Positions 5,909 through 14,306 of a stretch of DNA of 64,000 bases are shown piece by piece. Origin of the DNA: Mucilaginibacter ginsenosidivorax. GTDB taxonomy: Bacteria; Bacteroidota; Bacteroidia; Sphingobacteriales; Sphingobacteriaceae. The notes under the pieces were generated by a model. It worked only from the letters and a program-made list of their open reading frames with translations, searched no databases and was not told the origin of the DNA. How positions within the stretch are numbered: the first letter of the stretch is position 1; every line of letters starts with the position of its first letter. Position numbers and translations under genes: made by a program. Where the stretch lies: contig NZ_CP042437.1 in the NCBI RefSeq assembly GCF_007971525.1, positions 6,944,001-7,008,000 on the forward strand. The letters are read 5' to 3'.

Positions 5909-8863
5909 ATGCAATCGGCAATTAAATTTTTAGATCCTTACGAGAAGGAAGACATTCAGATCTTTTTTGGAAGACAAAAAGAATCTGAAAATTTATATAA
6001 TAAAGTTAGGCGATCTGTTATATGCGTTTTATATGGTGTGTCTGGAACAGGCAAAACATCACTGATCCAATGCGGCCTTGCCAATAAATTTGACGAATCT
6101 GACTGGATGGATATCACAGTTAGGAGGGGGAGCGACCGTACGATAATGGAGGCTATTTTAGTTAAAATTAAAGAGGAAGTACAAGAAACTCCAAATGATG
6201 CATCGCCGGAAAATATACTAAATGGATTAAAAACAATTTACAAGGAATACTACAGACCATTATACCTTATTTTCGATCAGTTTGAAGAACTATTCATAAA
6301 TGGAGATAATAGGGAAAGATATGATTTTAAAGAGTTTTTAAAACTTTTATATGCTGAACAGGAAAGGTTTGTTACAATCATCCTGGTATTGCGAGATGAG
6401 TTTTATTCAAAACTGAACTTCCTTAAACCTGAGGTACCCAACATTTTCAACAATAGTATTGAATTGGAAAGGATAAGTGAAGATGACATCAAGGATGTAA
6501 TTACCAATATTTTTGCTTCAAGCAAAGTGACCTGCACTAATGAGAATAAAATTATCGATAACATTATAGCCAATGCAATTGACCCTGAAACAAAAAAAAT
6601 AGAGCTTCCTTATTTGCAAGTCTACTTGCAGAAAATATTTGACAAAATAAATAAGGACAGAGGGTCGGCAGAATCTTACTTTACTTTATCAATCGAAGAT
6701 CTGCCTAAAAATATCAGCTTTAGAGATGCGCTTGGAGACTTCCTGGATGAAGAGGTTAGTAAGTTATTGACAGATGGATCGGGATTCTCAGATGAAGATG
6801 TTTGGGAAATGCTTAAACTTTTGATTACTCCGGAAGGAACAAAAAGAAGTTTGTCATTACAAAGTATTATAAAGCAATCTACTATTCCTGAGAAGGGGAT
6901 TAAAGTTCCCACTCTATTAAGTAGACTCAAGGATTCCAGAATATTGCGTTTAAAATATGATTTGTACGAACTAAAACATGATAGCCTTGCAGCAAAAATT
7001 GCTTCAAAGTGGTCTGAAGATGAGAAATTAATAAATAAGATAACAAAAATTGTTATTGATACTTATGCGCTTGAAAATCAACTAACTAAGGATCAGCTTT
7101 ACTTGGTCAATATTTACAAAGACAAACTCAGATTTGATGATGCCGATAAAGTTAAATATTTTAAATACATAGACGAGTGCAATGCAGTTTTTGAGAAAGA
7201 AGAGAGCGATAAAAATAGCCGATTAGAAACGGAAATAACACTAAGAGAACTTGCTGAAAAAAATGCCGAAAAAGCGATTAATGAACGTAACAAAGCCCGT
7301 ATCTTGTTAGGTTTACTTTTACTTATTTTCGTTATATTCTTTTGGGTTTCAATGTATTCCTTTAAGAATTTTAATGAGAACTTTCAAATTAAGGTTGAAC
7401 GTTCGGCCGGTTATTATAAGCTAAACAAGTTTTGCGAGTCGTATAATACACTTCACGATTTGCAAAATTCATTCTCTTATGTTTTCTTAAATAAATCTCA
7501 CAAAAAAACGTTGGATTCAATGCTTGAAAATAAGATATACTTTTCACGTATTGATACTAATTATTACGGAAACGATCCAAGAAATCTTTTTCAATCCCGA
7601 TTTGACAATTTATCTGTCATTTTACATCGCAATAAAACAGATGATTACAATGTGAACATTTATGAGAAAAATGTATTGGTTAATAACGACAATGGTGTTT
7701 TAGTACCGAAAATATTTAAACACAATAATATTATCGTATATCTTACAAAAAAGGGAATTGTAGTATTTAATGCAGATAATAAAATAAAAAAAATATTGGC
7801 ACATGACGGATTTGATATAACTAAGGTCAACATTGCTGTATTATTTAATTTAGACGGGAAGTCTTTTTACGTGGAAAAAACAACTTATCAGAAAATGACA
7901 TCCAATTTTAAAGATCCAAATAAAGGGAGCAATACCCCGCCGACCGCGACAGTAACATATTCATTATATAACATAGACCAAGCAACAAATTCGCAACCTC
8001 TTATTAAATCATCAGCTATAAGTAAAGACCATTTCTTTTATAACAATAGTAAAAAAATAGTGTATTTTGATACCACAAAAAACGAAGTTTCAATTGAAGA
8101 TCTTGCGCATAAAAAATCACCTGAAGTAACTTATCAAAATATTGTGGGAGCTTATACGGCTACTGCTATGAATCACTTGCTTCTTAAAAAGAAGAATGGT
8201 ACTTTAATGATACTTAACTTATTAAAAAACACCAAAGATTCTGTGAAGAAAGTAGACATAAAAAAGTCTATAACTGTTTCAAAAGATTATAGTTCCATTC
8301 CGTTGAATGATGATAAAACTATAATCATCTACGATTTCAAAAAAGATTCGATCATAAAAAAAATCCTCATACCAGATTGTCATAATTTAAAAATTTCGCC
8401 CAATGGTAAATTAATAGTGTACTTAGATAAAATAGGCTTGCCTCATATAAAGGACGTCTTAACTAAAACCACTTTATTTCTTCCTAAAGAAATCGCATTT
8501 AAGGGAAGCAATCTTGATTATTTTGTTACCAACTCTTCAATCACCTTTGTAGATGAAGTTTATACAACTGAAGATGACAAGAAAGCACCTACTTCACCAA
8601 ATGCATGCTTTATAACTATTTTTATCATTAACGGCAAAGGTACCGCAACTGATAATTATCAATTGAAGATGTCAAATAAAATAACAGCGCCCGATAATTG
8701 GCAGATAGATTATACTAAACTTAAGGATAATCAAAACGATCCGGGGTATCTGTTTTTTCAAAATGTATCGGGTAAAATCGTTCTAAAATCTTCAATTAAC
8801 TTAAATCAGAAAGCCTTTACTGAAAATTACTTAGATAGCGTTTTTTCTATACGTCATCGGTAA
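5909..8863 (+). CDS. STAND-type NTPase (nSTAND1-like) with one membrane helix and propeller-like sensor
   Basis: The protein has 984 residues. The N-terminal start (FLDPYEKEDIQIFFGRQKE) is typical of nSTAND1 NTPases. Walker A is GVSGTGKTS at 43-51, Walker B is LIFDQFEELF at about 120-129, and a winged-helix-like region ends near residue 370 (YELKHDSLAAKIASKW). A charged coiled region leads to one transmembrane helix at about 463-487. The remaining 490 residues are strand-rich with short repeats, suggesting an extracytoplasmic beta-propeller. Such proteins are switches: ligand sensing at the C-terminus triggers NTPase-driven assembly and effector activation. The caspase encoded 10 bp upstream is the likely effector. 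Ligand identity is unknown; the secreted Trp peptide or something it binds is one possibility. Confidence 0.75.
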   Translation: MQSAIKFLDPYEKEDIQIFFGRQKESENLYNKVRRSVICVLYGVSGTGKTSLIQCGLANKFDESDWMDITVRRGSDRTIMEAILVKIKEEVQETPNDASPENILNGLKTIYKEYYRPLYLIFDQFEELFINGDNRERYDFKEFLKLLYAEQERFVTIILVLRDEFYSKLNFLKPEVPNIFNNSIELERISEDDIKDVITNIFASSKVTCTNENKIIDNIIANAIDPETKKIELPYLQVYLQKIFDKINKDRGSAESYFTLSIEDLPKNISFRDALGDFLDEEVSKLLTDGSGFSDEDVWEMLKLLITPEGTKRSLSLQSIIKQSTIPEKGIKVPTLLSRLKDSRILRLKYDLYELKHDSLAAKIASKWSEDEKLINKITKIVIDTYALENQLTKDQLYLVNIYKDKLRFDDADKVKYFKYIDECNAVFEKEESDKNSRLETEITLRELAEKNAEKAINERNKARILLGLLLLIFVIFFWVSMYSFKNFNENFQIKVERSAGYYKLNKFCESYNTLHDLQNSFSYVFLNKSHKKTLDSMLENKIYFSRIDTNYYGNDPRNLFQSRFDNLSVILHRNKTDDYNVNIYEKNVLVNNDNGVLVPKIFKHNNIIVYLTKKGIVVFNADNKIKKILAHDGFDITKVNIAVLFNLDGKSFYVEKTTYQKMTSNFKDPNKGSNTPPTATVTYSLYNIDQATNSQPLIKSSAISKDHFFYNNSKKIVYFDTTKNEVSIEDLAHKKSPEVTYQNIVGAYTATAMNHLLLKKKNGTLMILNLLKNTKDSVKKVDIKKSITVSKDYSSIPLNDDKTIIIYDFKKDSIIKKILIPDCHNLKISPNGKLIVYLDKIGLPHIKDVLTKTTLFLPKEIAFKGSNLDYFVTNSSITFVDEVYTTEDDKKAPTSPNACFITIFIINGKGTATDNYQLKMSNKITAPDNWQIDYTKLKDNQNDPGYLFFQNVSGKIVLKSSINLNQKAFTENYLDSVFSIRHR

Positions 8864-8915
8864 CAATTTCAGCGGCACCACAATCTCTTGATCCTCTAAG
8901 CCACCAATTAACTGC

Positions 8916-10157
8916 ATGCATCCGCCCTACATAAAATCTATTGATGGCTTAAGGGCGATTGCAGCTTTAATGGTCGTTTTTTTTCATAGTCCGATTCCTA
9001 TCTTTCAGTTTCAATTTGGCTGGGCCGGTGTAAACATTTTTTTTATCTTATCTGGTTTTTTAATTTCCAGGATACTGGTGGCGTCGAAAAATAGTGACTT
9101 TAAAACCTTCCTAAAGAACTTTTATATGCGACGGGTTTTGAGAGTTTTTCCATTATATTTTCTCTATTTAGGCGTAGCTTTTTTGGGGCTTATCGCCTTG
9201 AACAGTCTTTTAAAGGGCGATGATGAAAATATAAAACAAGGACTTGCCGATTTGCGTGCTAATTATCCTTTCTTTTTAAGTTACACCTACAATTTTGAAG
9301 CAATCTTTCATTATTTATATCAAGGTACTACCTTTTTTCAATCAACCTTTACCGGGCATCTCTGGACGCTATCTGTAGAAGAACAATTTTATTGTATATT
9401 CCCGCTGATAATTTACTTTCTGCCTTTAGAATATTTAAAAAGGGGGTGCATAATATCAATTTTGCTGATACCTTGTTTAAGATTATTTTCGGTTTTATAT
9501 TTAAACAATCATATTCACTCCAGTTTTGTAATAGGCAACGTATTAAATTATTTTACTGTTTTTCAGTTAGATACTTTTGCAATAGGCATATATATAGCCT
9601 TATTTGATACAAGTCATATTTTAAAGTGGTGGCCTTTTATTGTACTTATCTCAACATTAGTTTTTTTATCAGTAGGGATTTATCATCTTACATCATTGGA
9701 AAACAATGAGCTATCAATTAGTTCATTCGGATTTGATGAACCAGTTTTTCAATTTAGCTATCGTCCGCCATCGAGCCAAATTTTAGCTAATCGATATTTT
9801 TACTCGATTCCTATTTTAAATTTGCTTTTTGGGCTTGGGTTGCTATTATTAATAAGAAAGAACATTGCTGGTAAATTTATGTCCAATAAATATTTGAGAT
9901 ATATTGGAAAGATTTCTTATGGAATCTATATCTACCATTTAGGCTTTTCCTATGTGTTTTTAAAACTTTCAGAACAACTCTTAAAGCATGGTATCCAACA
10001 AGTCAGTTGGGAGCTACAAACCTTTTTTATGCTCATTTATTTGAGTTTACTCATATTACTTGCTGGCATAAGTTACAAATACTTCGAAATCAAGTTTCTC
10101 TCTTTTAAAAAGAACTTTATTTACAATCATAAACTGGTTCCACCGGGTAAAACATAA
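8916..10157 (+). CDS. Acyltransferase-3 family membrane protein
   Basis: The protein has 413 residues with about ten membrane segments. The opening, IKSIDGLRAIAALMVVFFH with conserved His24, and the later HLWTLSVEEQFYCIFPL segment are hallmarks of the acyltransferase 3 (OafA/NolL) family, which O-acylates sugars or lipids at the membrane. It is 52 bp downstream of the STAND NTPase, in the same direction and with the same AT-rich composition. It may be the last gene of the operon, or a neighbour acquired with it. The substrate cannot be read from sequence; cell-surface glycan or peptide modification are both conceivable. Confidence 0.85.
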   Translation: MHPPYIKSIDGLRAIAALMVVFFHSPIPIFQFQFGWAGVNIFFILSGFLISRILVASKNSDFKTFLKNFYMRRVLRVFPLYFLYLGVAFLGLIALNSLLKGDDENIKQGLADLRANYPFFLSYTYNFEAIFHYLYQGTTFFQSTFTGHLWTLSVEEQFYCIFPLIIYFLPLEYLKRGCIISILLIPCLRLFSVLYLNNHIHSSFVIGNVLNYFTVFQLDTFAIGIYIALFDTSHILKWWPFIVLISTLVFLSVGIYHLTSLENNELSISSFGFDEPVFQFSYRPPSSQILANRYFYSIPILNLLFGLGLLLLIRKNIAGKFMSNKYLRYIGKISYGIYIYHLGFSYVFLKLSEQLLKHGIQQVSWELQTFFMLIYLSLLILLAGISYKYFEIKFLSFKKNFIYNHKLVPPGKT

Positions 10158-10363
10158 TAATTACTGGGTTCGCTCACTTGTGAGTTATTAACGAAATGTA
10201 ACATAGAACAGAGGTCAGCGGTCACTCACACCTTAACAAAGACCTGCGTTAAAAATTGCAACTAAACCACACTGTTGGATCAAGCGATTTACATATGGGA
10301 GACGCACGTGATGCATATCTACAAAAAAATAATAACGCGGGGCACCAATTAATTTAAGCCCTT

Positions 10364-10810
10364 TTAAAGTTTCCTTAACGATACAAACAACTCCGCCTGT
10401 AATTTCCAGCTGCCATCAATTTTACGCCACATGGCCGAGTAATTGCCGCCTTTGCTGTAGGAGTTTATGGCTGTCCAGGTGCCGGTTTCCCAGGCCATGG
10501 TGCCGTTATCGCCTACGGTAATGGTTACCGGAGTACGTACGTAAGCAACGGTTTTGTTGATTTTAAATAGCTGTTTCCAGCCTGCGGCTATGCTATCTTT
10601 GCCGGTGGTGGTAATTCCCCTGCCTATGGTTTGCACAAAATCGGGTAGCCAGTATTTGGATATGCCGTCAACATCGTGTTTGGCAATGGCATTATTAGAT
10701 GCTGCTCTTGAGGCTTTAATAATTTCTACATCTGCTTTATAATCTGTTTGTTTAAAAGCAAACAGTGCGCTTAATAACAATAGAAGGGGTAATTTAAACA
10801 GGAACAACAT
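10364..10810 (-). CDS. Secreted SnoaL/DUF4440-type NTF2-like protein
   Basis: The protein has 148 residues starting with a hydrophobic leucine-rich signal peptide (about residues 1-19). The rest matches the DUF4440/SnoaL-like NTF2 fold: an N-terminal helix ending HDVDGISKYWLPDF, then VQTIGRG, then strands ending AMWRKIDGSWKLQAELF. Members of this fold are small alpha+beta cones that bind or turn over diverse small molecules; no specific reaction can be assigned. It is transcribed alone, on the opposite strand to the AT-rich operon, and marks the return to normal genomic composition. Confidence 0.75.
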   Translation of the reverse strand: MLFLFKLPLLLLLSALFAFKQTDYKADVEIIKASRAASNNAIAKHDVDGISKYWLPDFVQTIGRGITTTGKDSIAAGWKQLFKINKTVAYVRTPVTITVGDNGTMAWETGTWTAINSYSKGGNYSAMWRKIDGSWKLQAELFVSLRKL

Positions 10811-10930
10811 AGCTGATATGGTTAATAGGTGTTTGGTACAAGTTAGTTATTATCCCTGTTATAACGCTTAATTTTTGTACTTTAATGAAGCAGTTTGGTT
10901 TAGGCAAACATTGGCATTGAACGCCGGCCA

Positions 10931-11080
10931 CGACTCACCCCGGCTACGCTGCGCTGGCCGACCCTCTCTCCGGCTGCGCCGCATAGAGGGTGAACCTCAT
11001 TTTTTTTACTCTTTCTTGCCCCTCTATGCGGCGCAGTCGGAGAGAGGGGCAGACGGGCGCAGCCTCGTCGGGGTGAGTCG
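10931..11080. repeat. 150-bp nested palindrome
   Basis: The outer arms are CGACTCACCCCG (10931-10942) and CGGGGTGAGTCG (11069-11080). The inner arms are about 10961-10990 and 11019-11048, both containing CTATGCGGCGCAG or its complement with few mismatches. The loop is T-rich. GC content is much higher than the surroundings. It resembles a REP- or MITE-like non-coding element, or a very stable RNA structure. Confidence 0.75.
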
Positions 11081-11246
11081 ATTCGCCGACATGCGATATA
11101 CGTCACTTTCCCTCTTGAACTTCGCGAAATTTACAACTAACCATGGCAAGTTCGGTTTTCCTGTCATCCTGAGTATCTATCAGGTAAAACCTGAAAAAAA
11201 ATGTTATGACGCGCGACTGATATAGTTAAACGAATGCAATAAACTA

Positions 11247-11327
11247 CCGTCATTGCGAGGCACGAAGCAATCCCGAACTATGTGGGACTTAGCATGTAGG
11301 GGATTGCTTCGTGCCTCGCAATGACGG
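11247..11327. repeat. 81-bp interspersed hairpin element, copy 1
   Basis: The 28-bp arms are perfectly complementary (starting CCGTCATTGCGAGG and ending CCTCGCAATGACGG) around a 25-base loop. A near-identical copy is at 18217-18297, with differences only in the loop. Diverged similarity between the copies extends outward to about 11173-11369 and 18141-18339. Related but diverged hairpins occur at 11362-11449, 50520-50612 and 54371-54462. Confidence 0.85.
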
Positions 11328-11361
11328 ATATTTAATACTGACAGTCAGTAACTTACAAGTG

Positions 11362-11449
11362 TGTCATTATAAGGTACGAAGGATCTATCAGCTGTGCATG
11401 ACCGATAGAAAAGTCGGCGAATAGATCCTTCGTGCCTTAGGATGACAGT
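11362..11449. repeat. Hairpin element related to the TGTCAT family
   Basis: The arms begin TGTCATTATAAGG and end CCTTAGGATGACA, with inner arms GAAGGATCTAT and ATAGATCCTTC. It is similar in layout to the hairpins at 50520 and 54371, which share the TGTCAT ends but not the interior. Confidence 0.7.
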
Positions 11450-11537
11450 TTATTTATTTTTGAATGTCATTCCACTATACCAGCCGTCGGATTTTACAAC
11501 TCAGCTTACCCTTAAGCAACTTTAAAATAGCCTTAAA

Positions 11538-11563
11538 ACAAAAAAGGCCCCGATAAGGAGCCT
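11538..11563 (-). terminator. Intrinsic terminator after iscA
   Basis: Read on the minus strand, AGGCTCC pairs with GGGGCCT (one G-T pair) around a five-base loop and is followed by a run of T. It lies 24 bp after the iscA stop codon. Confidence 0.75.
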
Positions 11564-11586
11564 CTTTTATATATAAAGTATAAATT

Positions 11587-11913
11587 TTATACAGAAAAAC
11601 TTTCGCCGCAGCCGCAGGTACGGCTGGCGTTAGGGTTATGGAAATTGAAGCCTTTACCGTTAAGGCCGTCGCTAAAATCAAGTTCGGTGCCGGCAAGGTA
11701 CAGGAACGATTTCATATCCAAAGCCATACGGATTCCCTGGTCTTCAAAAAACTGGTCGCCTTTTTTTTCTTCGTTATCAAAATCCAAATTGTATGATAAA
11801 CCCGAGCAACCGCCACCCTGTACAGAAACACGCAGAAAATACGAAGCATCAAGCCCGCCATCCTGCATCAGGTGTTCTATTTTACTTTTTGCTTTATCAG
11901 TTACAGTTACCAT
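11587..11913 (-). CDS. iscA: HesB/IscA iron-sulfur assembly protein
   Basis: The protein has 108 residues from the ATG at 11913 (MVTVTDKAK); an upstream in-frame TTG would add five residues lying inside a repeat and is less likely. The three conserved A-type carrier cysteines are present: Cys36 in QGGGCSGLSY, and Cys100 and Cys102 in TCGCGESF. A-type carriers receive Fe-S clusters from IscU and pass them to target proteins. It is the last gene of iscS-iscU-iscA on the minus strand and ends at a terminator. The name iscA is by context; erpA or sufA-like names are possible for the same fold. Confidence 0.9.
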   Translation of the reverse strand: MVTVTDKAKSKIEHLMQDGGLDASYFLRVSVQGGGCSGLSYNLDFDNEEKKGDQFFEDQGIRMALDMKSFLYLAGTELDFSDGLNGKGFNFHNPNASRTCGCGESFSV

Positions 11914-11920
11914 GGTGAGT

Positions 11921-12047
11921 AGAATCAAGAGTCAAGAATCAAGAGTTAAGACATTATCTCAAAGCTGATTCCGTAATTATTTATTACAAAAAACAAGAAT
12001 CCAAAGTCAAAAAATCTTGATTCTTGACTCTTGATTCTTGCCTCTTA
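11921..12047. repeat. Inverted word repeat (AATCAAGAGTC words) between iscU and iscA
   Basis: The left arm (about 11922-11950) repeats the words AATCAAGA and GTCAAGA. The right arm (about 12014-12047) holds their reverse complements, TCTTGATTC and TTGACTC. The middle is AT-rich. The same word family recurs at 14276-14306, 32898-32938 and 52031-52113. Confidence 0.8.
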
Positions 12048-12461
12048 TTAATGGTGTACTTTTTCGCTTTCAATCGGCGCTAAGCCGTTTTTAACGCGGA
12101 AATCGTTGATTGCTGCTTTGATGGCATCCTCTGCCAGTACTGAGCAGTGAATTTTTACCGGTGGTAAAGCCAGTTCTTCAACAATATCCATGTTATCAAT
12201 TTTCATTGCATCGTCAATGCTTTTGCCTTTTAACCACTCGGTAGCTAAAGACGAAGAAGCAATTGCCGAACCGCAACCAAAGGTTTTAAATTTTGCATCG
12301 GTGATAACATTGTTATCATCCACCTCAATTTGCAGGCGCATTACGTCGCCGCATTCAGGCGCACCAACTAAGCCGGTACCTACTTTGTGGCTGCTTTTAT
12401 CCAAAGTGCCCACATTGCGGGGGTTAGTGTAGTGATCGATTACTTTATCTGAATATGCCAT
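12048..12461 (-). CDS. iscU: Iron-sulfur cluster scaffold IscU
   Basis: The protein has 137 residues. The three cluster-binding cysteines are Cys37 (APECGDV, with Asp39), Cys63 (FGCGSAIASSS) and Cys106 (KIHCSVLAEDA). The opening YSDKVIDHYTNPRNVGT is diagnostic of IscU. The LPPVKIHC segment corresponds to the chaperone recognition motif LPPVK. It builds clusters from sulfide delivered by IscS, encoded just upstream, and hands them to carriers such as IscA downstream. The hscA/hscB and fdx genes of the proteobacterial operon are absent here. Confidence 0.97.
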   Translation of the reverse strand: MAYSDKVIDHYTNPRNVGTLDKSSHKVGTGLVGAPECGDVMRLQIEVDDNNVITDAKFKTFGCGSAIASSSLATEWLKGKSIDDAMKIDNMDIVEELALPPVKIHCSVLAEDAIKAAINDFRVKNGLAPIESEKVHH

Positions 12462-12469
12462 TTTTTTGT

Positions 12470-12562
12470 TTGTTATACGTAGTACGTTTTACGTATTACG
12501 TTGATTGTTATAATTTATCGAATTAAAAAACGTATCACGTAAAACGTACTACGTATAACGTA
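12470..12562. repeat. Inverted word repeat (TACGT words) between iscS and iscU
   Basis: The left arm (about 12472-12502) reads TTATACGTAGTACGTTTTAC and onward; the right arm (about 12528-12561) is close to its exact reverse complement, giving a stem of roughly 30 bp. Words such as TACGT and ACGTA are themselves palindromic. No copy with these words was seen elsewhere in the window. Confidence 0.85.
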
Positions 12563-12563
12563 T

Positions 12564-13775
12564 TTAGTGTTCCGCCCACTCAATGGAGTCAAGGTCGATG
12601 CCTTCTTTAAACATTTCCCAAAGTGGCGAAAGTTCGCGCAGGTGGGTAACCGAGTTTTTGGTTACTTCAACAGCGTAGTCAACTTCTTCTTCGGTAGTAA
12701 AGCGGCCCAGGCCAAAACGGATTGATGAGTGCGCCAGGTCGTCGGACAAGCCTAAGCTTTTCAGTACGTACGATGGCTCTAACGAAGCTGATGTACAGGC
12801 CGAGCCCGACGATACAGCTAAATCTTTCATAGCCATCATTAAGCCTTCGCCTTCAACGTATTTGAAAGAGATATTGGCAACGTGTGGTAAACGGTGCTCA
12901 ACGTTTCCGTTTACGTAGCTTTCTTCCAGTACGGTTAATGCGCTCTCCAGTTTATCGCGTAAAGCAGATAAACGTTTGGCTTCGCTTTCCATTTCAAGGC
13001 CGCAAAGCTCGCAGGCTTTACCCAGGCCAACAATGCCCGGTACGTTTAGCGTACCTGAACGCATGCCGCGCTCGTGGCCGCCACCGTCCATTTGTGCGGT
13101 AACTTTAACACGGGGGCCTTTACGGCGAACGTATAATGCGCCAACACCTTTAGGTCCGTATATTTTGTGGGCCGATAGTGCCAAAAGGTCGATACCGTCA
13201 GCATTTACATCAACCGGTATTTTACCAACTGCCTGTACAGCATCTGTCATAAACAGGGCGCCGTATTTGTGGGCGATGGCAGATATTTCTTTTATAGGCT
13301 GGATAACGCCAATCTCGTTGTTGCCGTACATTACCGATACCAGGATAGTTTCGCTGGTCATGGCGGCTTCTAATACGGCAAGGTCAAGTAAACCATCTTC
13401 TTTAACCGGCAGGTACGTAACCTTACCACCTAATTTCTCAACGTGTTTACAAGCGTCAAGTACGGCTTTATGTTCGGTAACGGTAGTTATAATGTGGTTA
13501 CCTTTGTCTTTATACATTTCAAACACACCCTTAATGGCAAGGTTATCTGATTCGGTTGCGCCCGAAGTGAAGATGATTTCTTTTTCGTTAGCGCCTATCA
13601 GTTTGGCCACTTGCTCGCGTGCATAATCAACACCTTCTTCGGCTACCCAGCCAAATGGATGGTTACGGCTGGCTGCGTTACCAAATTTTGTGGTAAAATA
13701 AGGTAACATTGCCTCTAAAACCCGTGGGTCCATCGGTGTTGTTGCGTTATTATCTAAATAAATGGGGATATTCAT
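12564..13775 (-). CDS. iscS: Cysteine desulfurase IscS
   Basis: The protein has 403 residues from the ATG at 13775 (MNIPIYLDNNATTP). An upstream extension of 44 residues has no family match and would cover the promoter, so I reject it. The PLP-binding lysine is Lys204 in SAHKIYGPKG. The sulfur-carrying Cys327 lies in the loop SSGSACTSASLEPSYVL. It takes sulfur from cysteine for Fe-S cluster assembly on IscU, encoded next. A Bacteroidota-type -7 element (13798-13805) lies 23 bp upstream of the start. Confidence 0.96.
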   Translation of the reverse strand: MNIPIYLDNNATTPMDPRVLEAMLPYFTTKFGNAASRNHPFGWVAEEGVDYAREQVAKLIGANEKEIIFTSGATESDNLAIKGVFEMYKDKGNHIITTVTEHKAVLDACKHVEKLGGKVTYLPVKEDGLLDLAVLEAAMTSETILVSVMYGNNEIGVIQPIKEISAIAHKYGALFMTDAVQAVGKIPVDVNADGIDLLALSAHKIYGPKGVGALYVRRKGPRVKVTAQMDGGGHERGMRSGTLNVPGIVGLGKACELCGLEMESEAKRLSALRDKLESALTVLEESYVNGNVEHRLPHVANISFKYVEGEGLMMAMKDLAVSSGSACTSASLEPSYVLKSLGLSDDLAHSSIRFGLGRFTTEEEVDYAVEVTKNSVTHLRELSPLWEMFKEGIDLDSIEWAEH

Positions 13776-13797
13776 GTGCTGTGCTATATTAACAGTA

Positions 13798-13805
13798 CAA
13801 AGATA
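13798..13805 (-). promoter_or_regulatory. Bacteroidota -7 element for iscS
   Basis: Read on the minus strand this is TATCTTTG, matching the TAnnTTTG -7 consensus used by the Bacteroidota primary sigma factor. A TTTG that could serve as the upstream element lies at 13830-13833, with a longer than usual spacing of 24 bp. Confidence 0.6.
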
Positions 13806-13881
13806 AGCAAGTTTTAATTTAAAATCATTCAAAATAAAGTGTAAATTATCAAAGCTGACCATTAATTTACAATATTTGGAC

Positions 13882-14292
13882 ATGAACAAAGTTGAACATA
13901 TTGGCATTGCCGTAACCGATATTCATGTTGCAGGCAACATATATGAAACGCTTTTAAATACTTCAGTTTATAAAACCGAGACCGTAAAAAGCGAAGGCGT
14001 ACTAACTGCTTTTTTACAAACAGGCCCGAATAAAATAGAACTGCTGCAGGCCCTGAACGATGATAGCCCGATAGCCAGGTTCATAGCCAAAAAGGGGGAG
14101 GGGATACACCATATTGCTTTCGAGGTAGACGACATAGTTGCCGAAATGCACCGCTTAAAAAGTGAAGGGTTTGTGCTGCTGAACGACGAGCCTAAGCAAG
14201 GGGCGGATAATAAGTTGGTGTGTTTTGTGCACCCTAAAAGCGCGAATGGGGTGTTGATTGAGCTGTGCCAGGGAATAGAGTCAAGAGATTAG
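13882..14292 (+). CDS. mce: Methylmalonyl-CoA epimerase
   Basis: The protein has 136 residues from the ATG at 13882. It has the two-module VOC fold with metal-ligand motifs VEHIGIAV near the start, IHHIAFEVDD in the middle and VLIELCQ near the end. It interconverts (2R)- and (2S)-methylmalonyl-CoA, linking propionate and branched-chain amino acid breakdown to succinyl-CoA through methylmalonyl-CoA mutase, which is not in this window. It diverges from iscS. A -7-like element AATATTTG (13871-13878) ends 3 bp before the start, suggesting a leaderless or very short-leader transcript. Confidence 0.9.
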   Translation: MNKVEHIGIAVTDIHVAGNIYETLLNTSVYKTETVKSEGVLTAFLQTGPNKIELLQALNDDSPIARFIAKKGEGIHHIAFEVDDIVAEMHRLKSEGFVLLNDEPKQGADNKLVCFVHPKSANGVLIELCQGIESRD

Positions 14293-14306
14293 AATCAAGA
14301 ATTAAG

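Larger units (their letters stand above)
10811..11586. other. 776-bp gene-free region rich in hairpin repeats
   Basis: No gene is supported. The gap holds three consecutive inverted-repeat elements (10931-11080, 11247-11327 and 11362-11449) and a terminator facing left at 11538-11563. Open frames across it run through the palindromes and have no family resemblance. Confidence 0.7.

Noticed and set aside
10295..10357. 20-codon plus-strand frame after the acyltransferase
   Set aside because: Too short, without promoter or family support; the start lies in unstructured spacer sequence.
10875..11225. 116-codon plus-strand open frame in the gap after the DUF4440-type gene
   Set aside because: It runs through the 150-bp palindrome and has no family resemblance; the complementary strand is open too, as expected of a GC-rich inverted repeat.
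11914..11928. Upstream TTG start for iscA
   Set aside because: The extension lies in a word repeat; family members start at the equivalent of MVTVTDKAK (11913).
12976..13626. 216-codon plus-strand frame inside iscS
   Set aside because: It is wholly antisense to iscS, whose catalytic motifs are intact; it reflects codon bias.
13776..13907. 44-residue N-terminal extension of IscS
   Set aside because: No family member has it, and it would cover the -7 element and the divergent promoter region.
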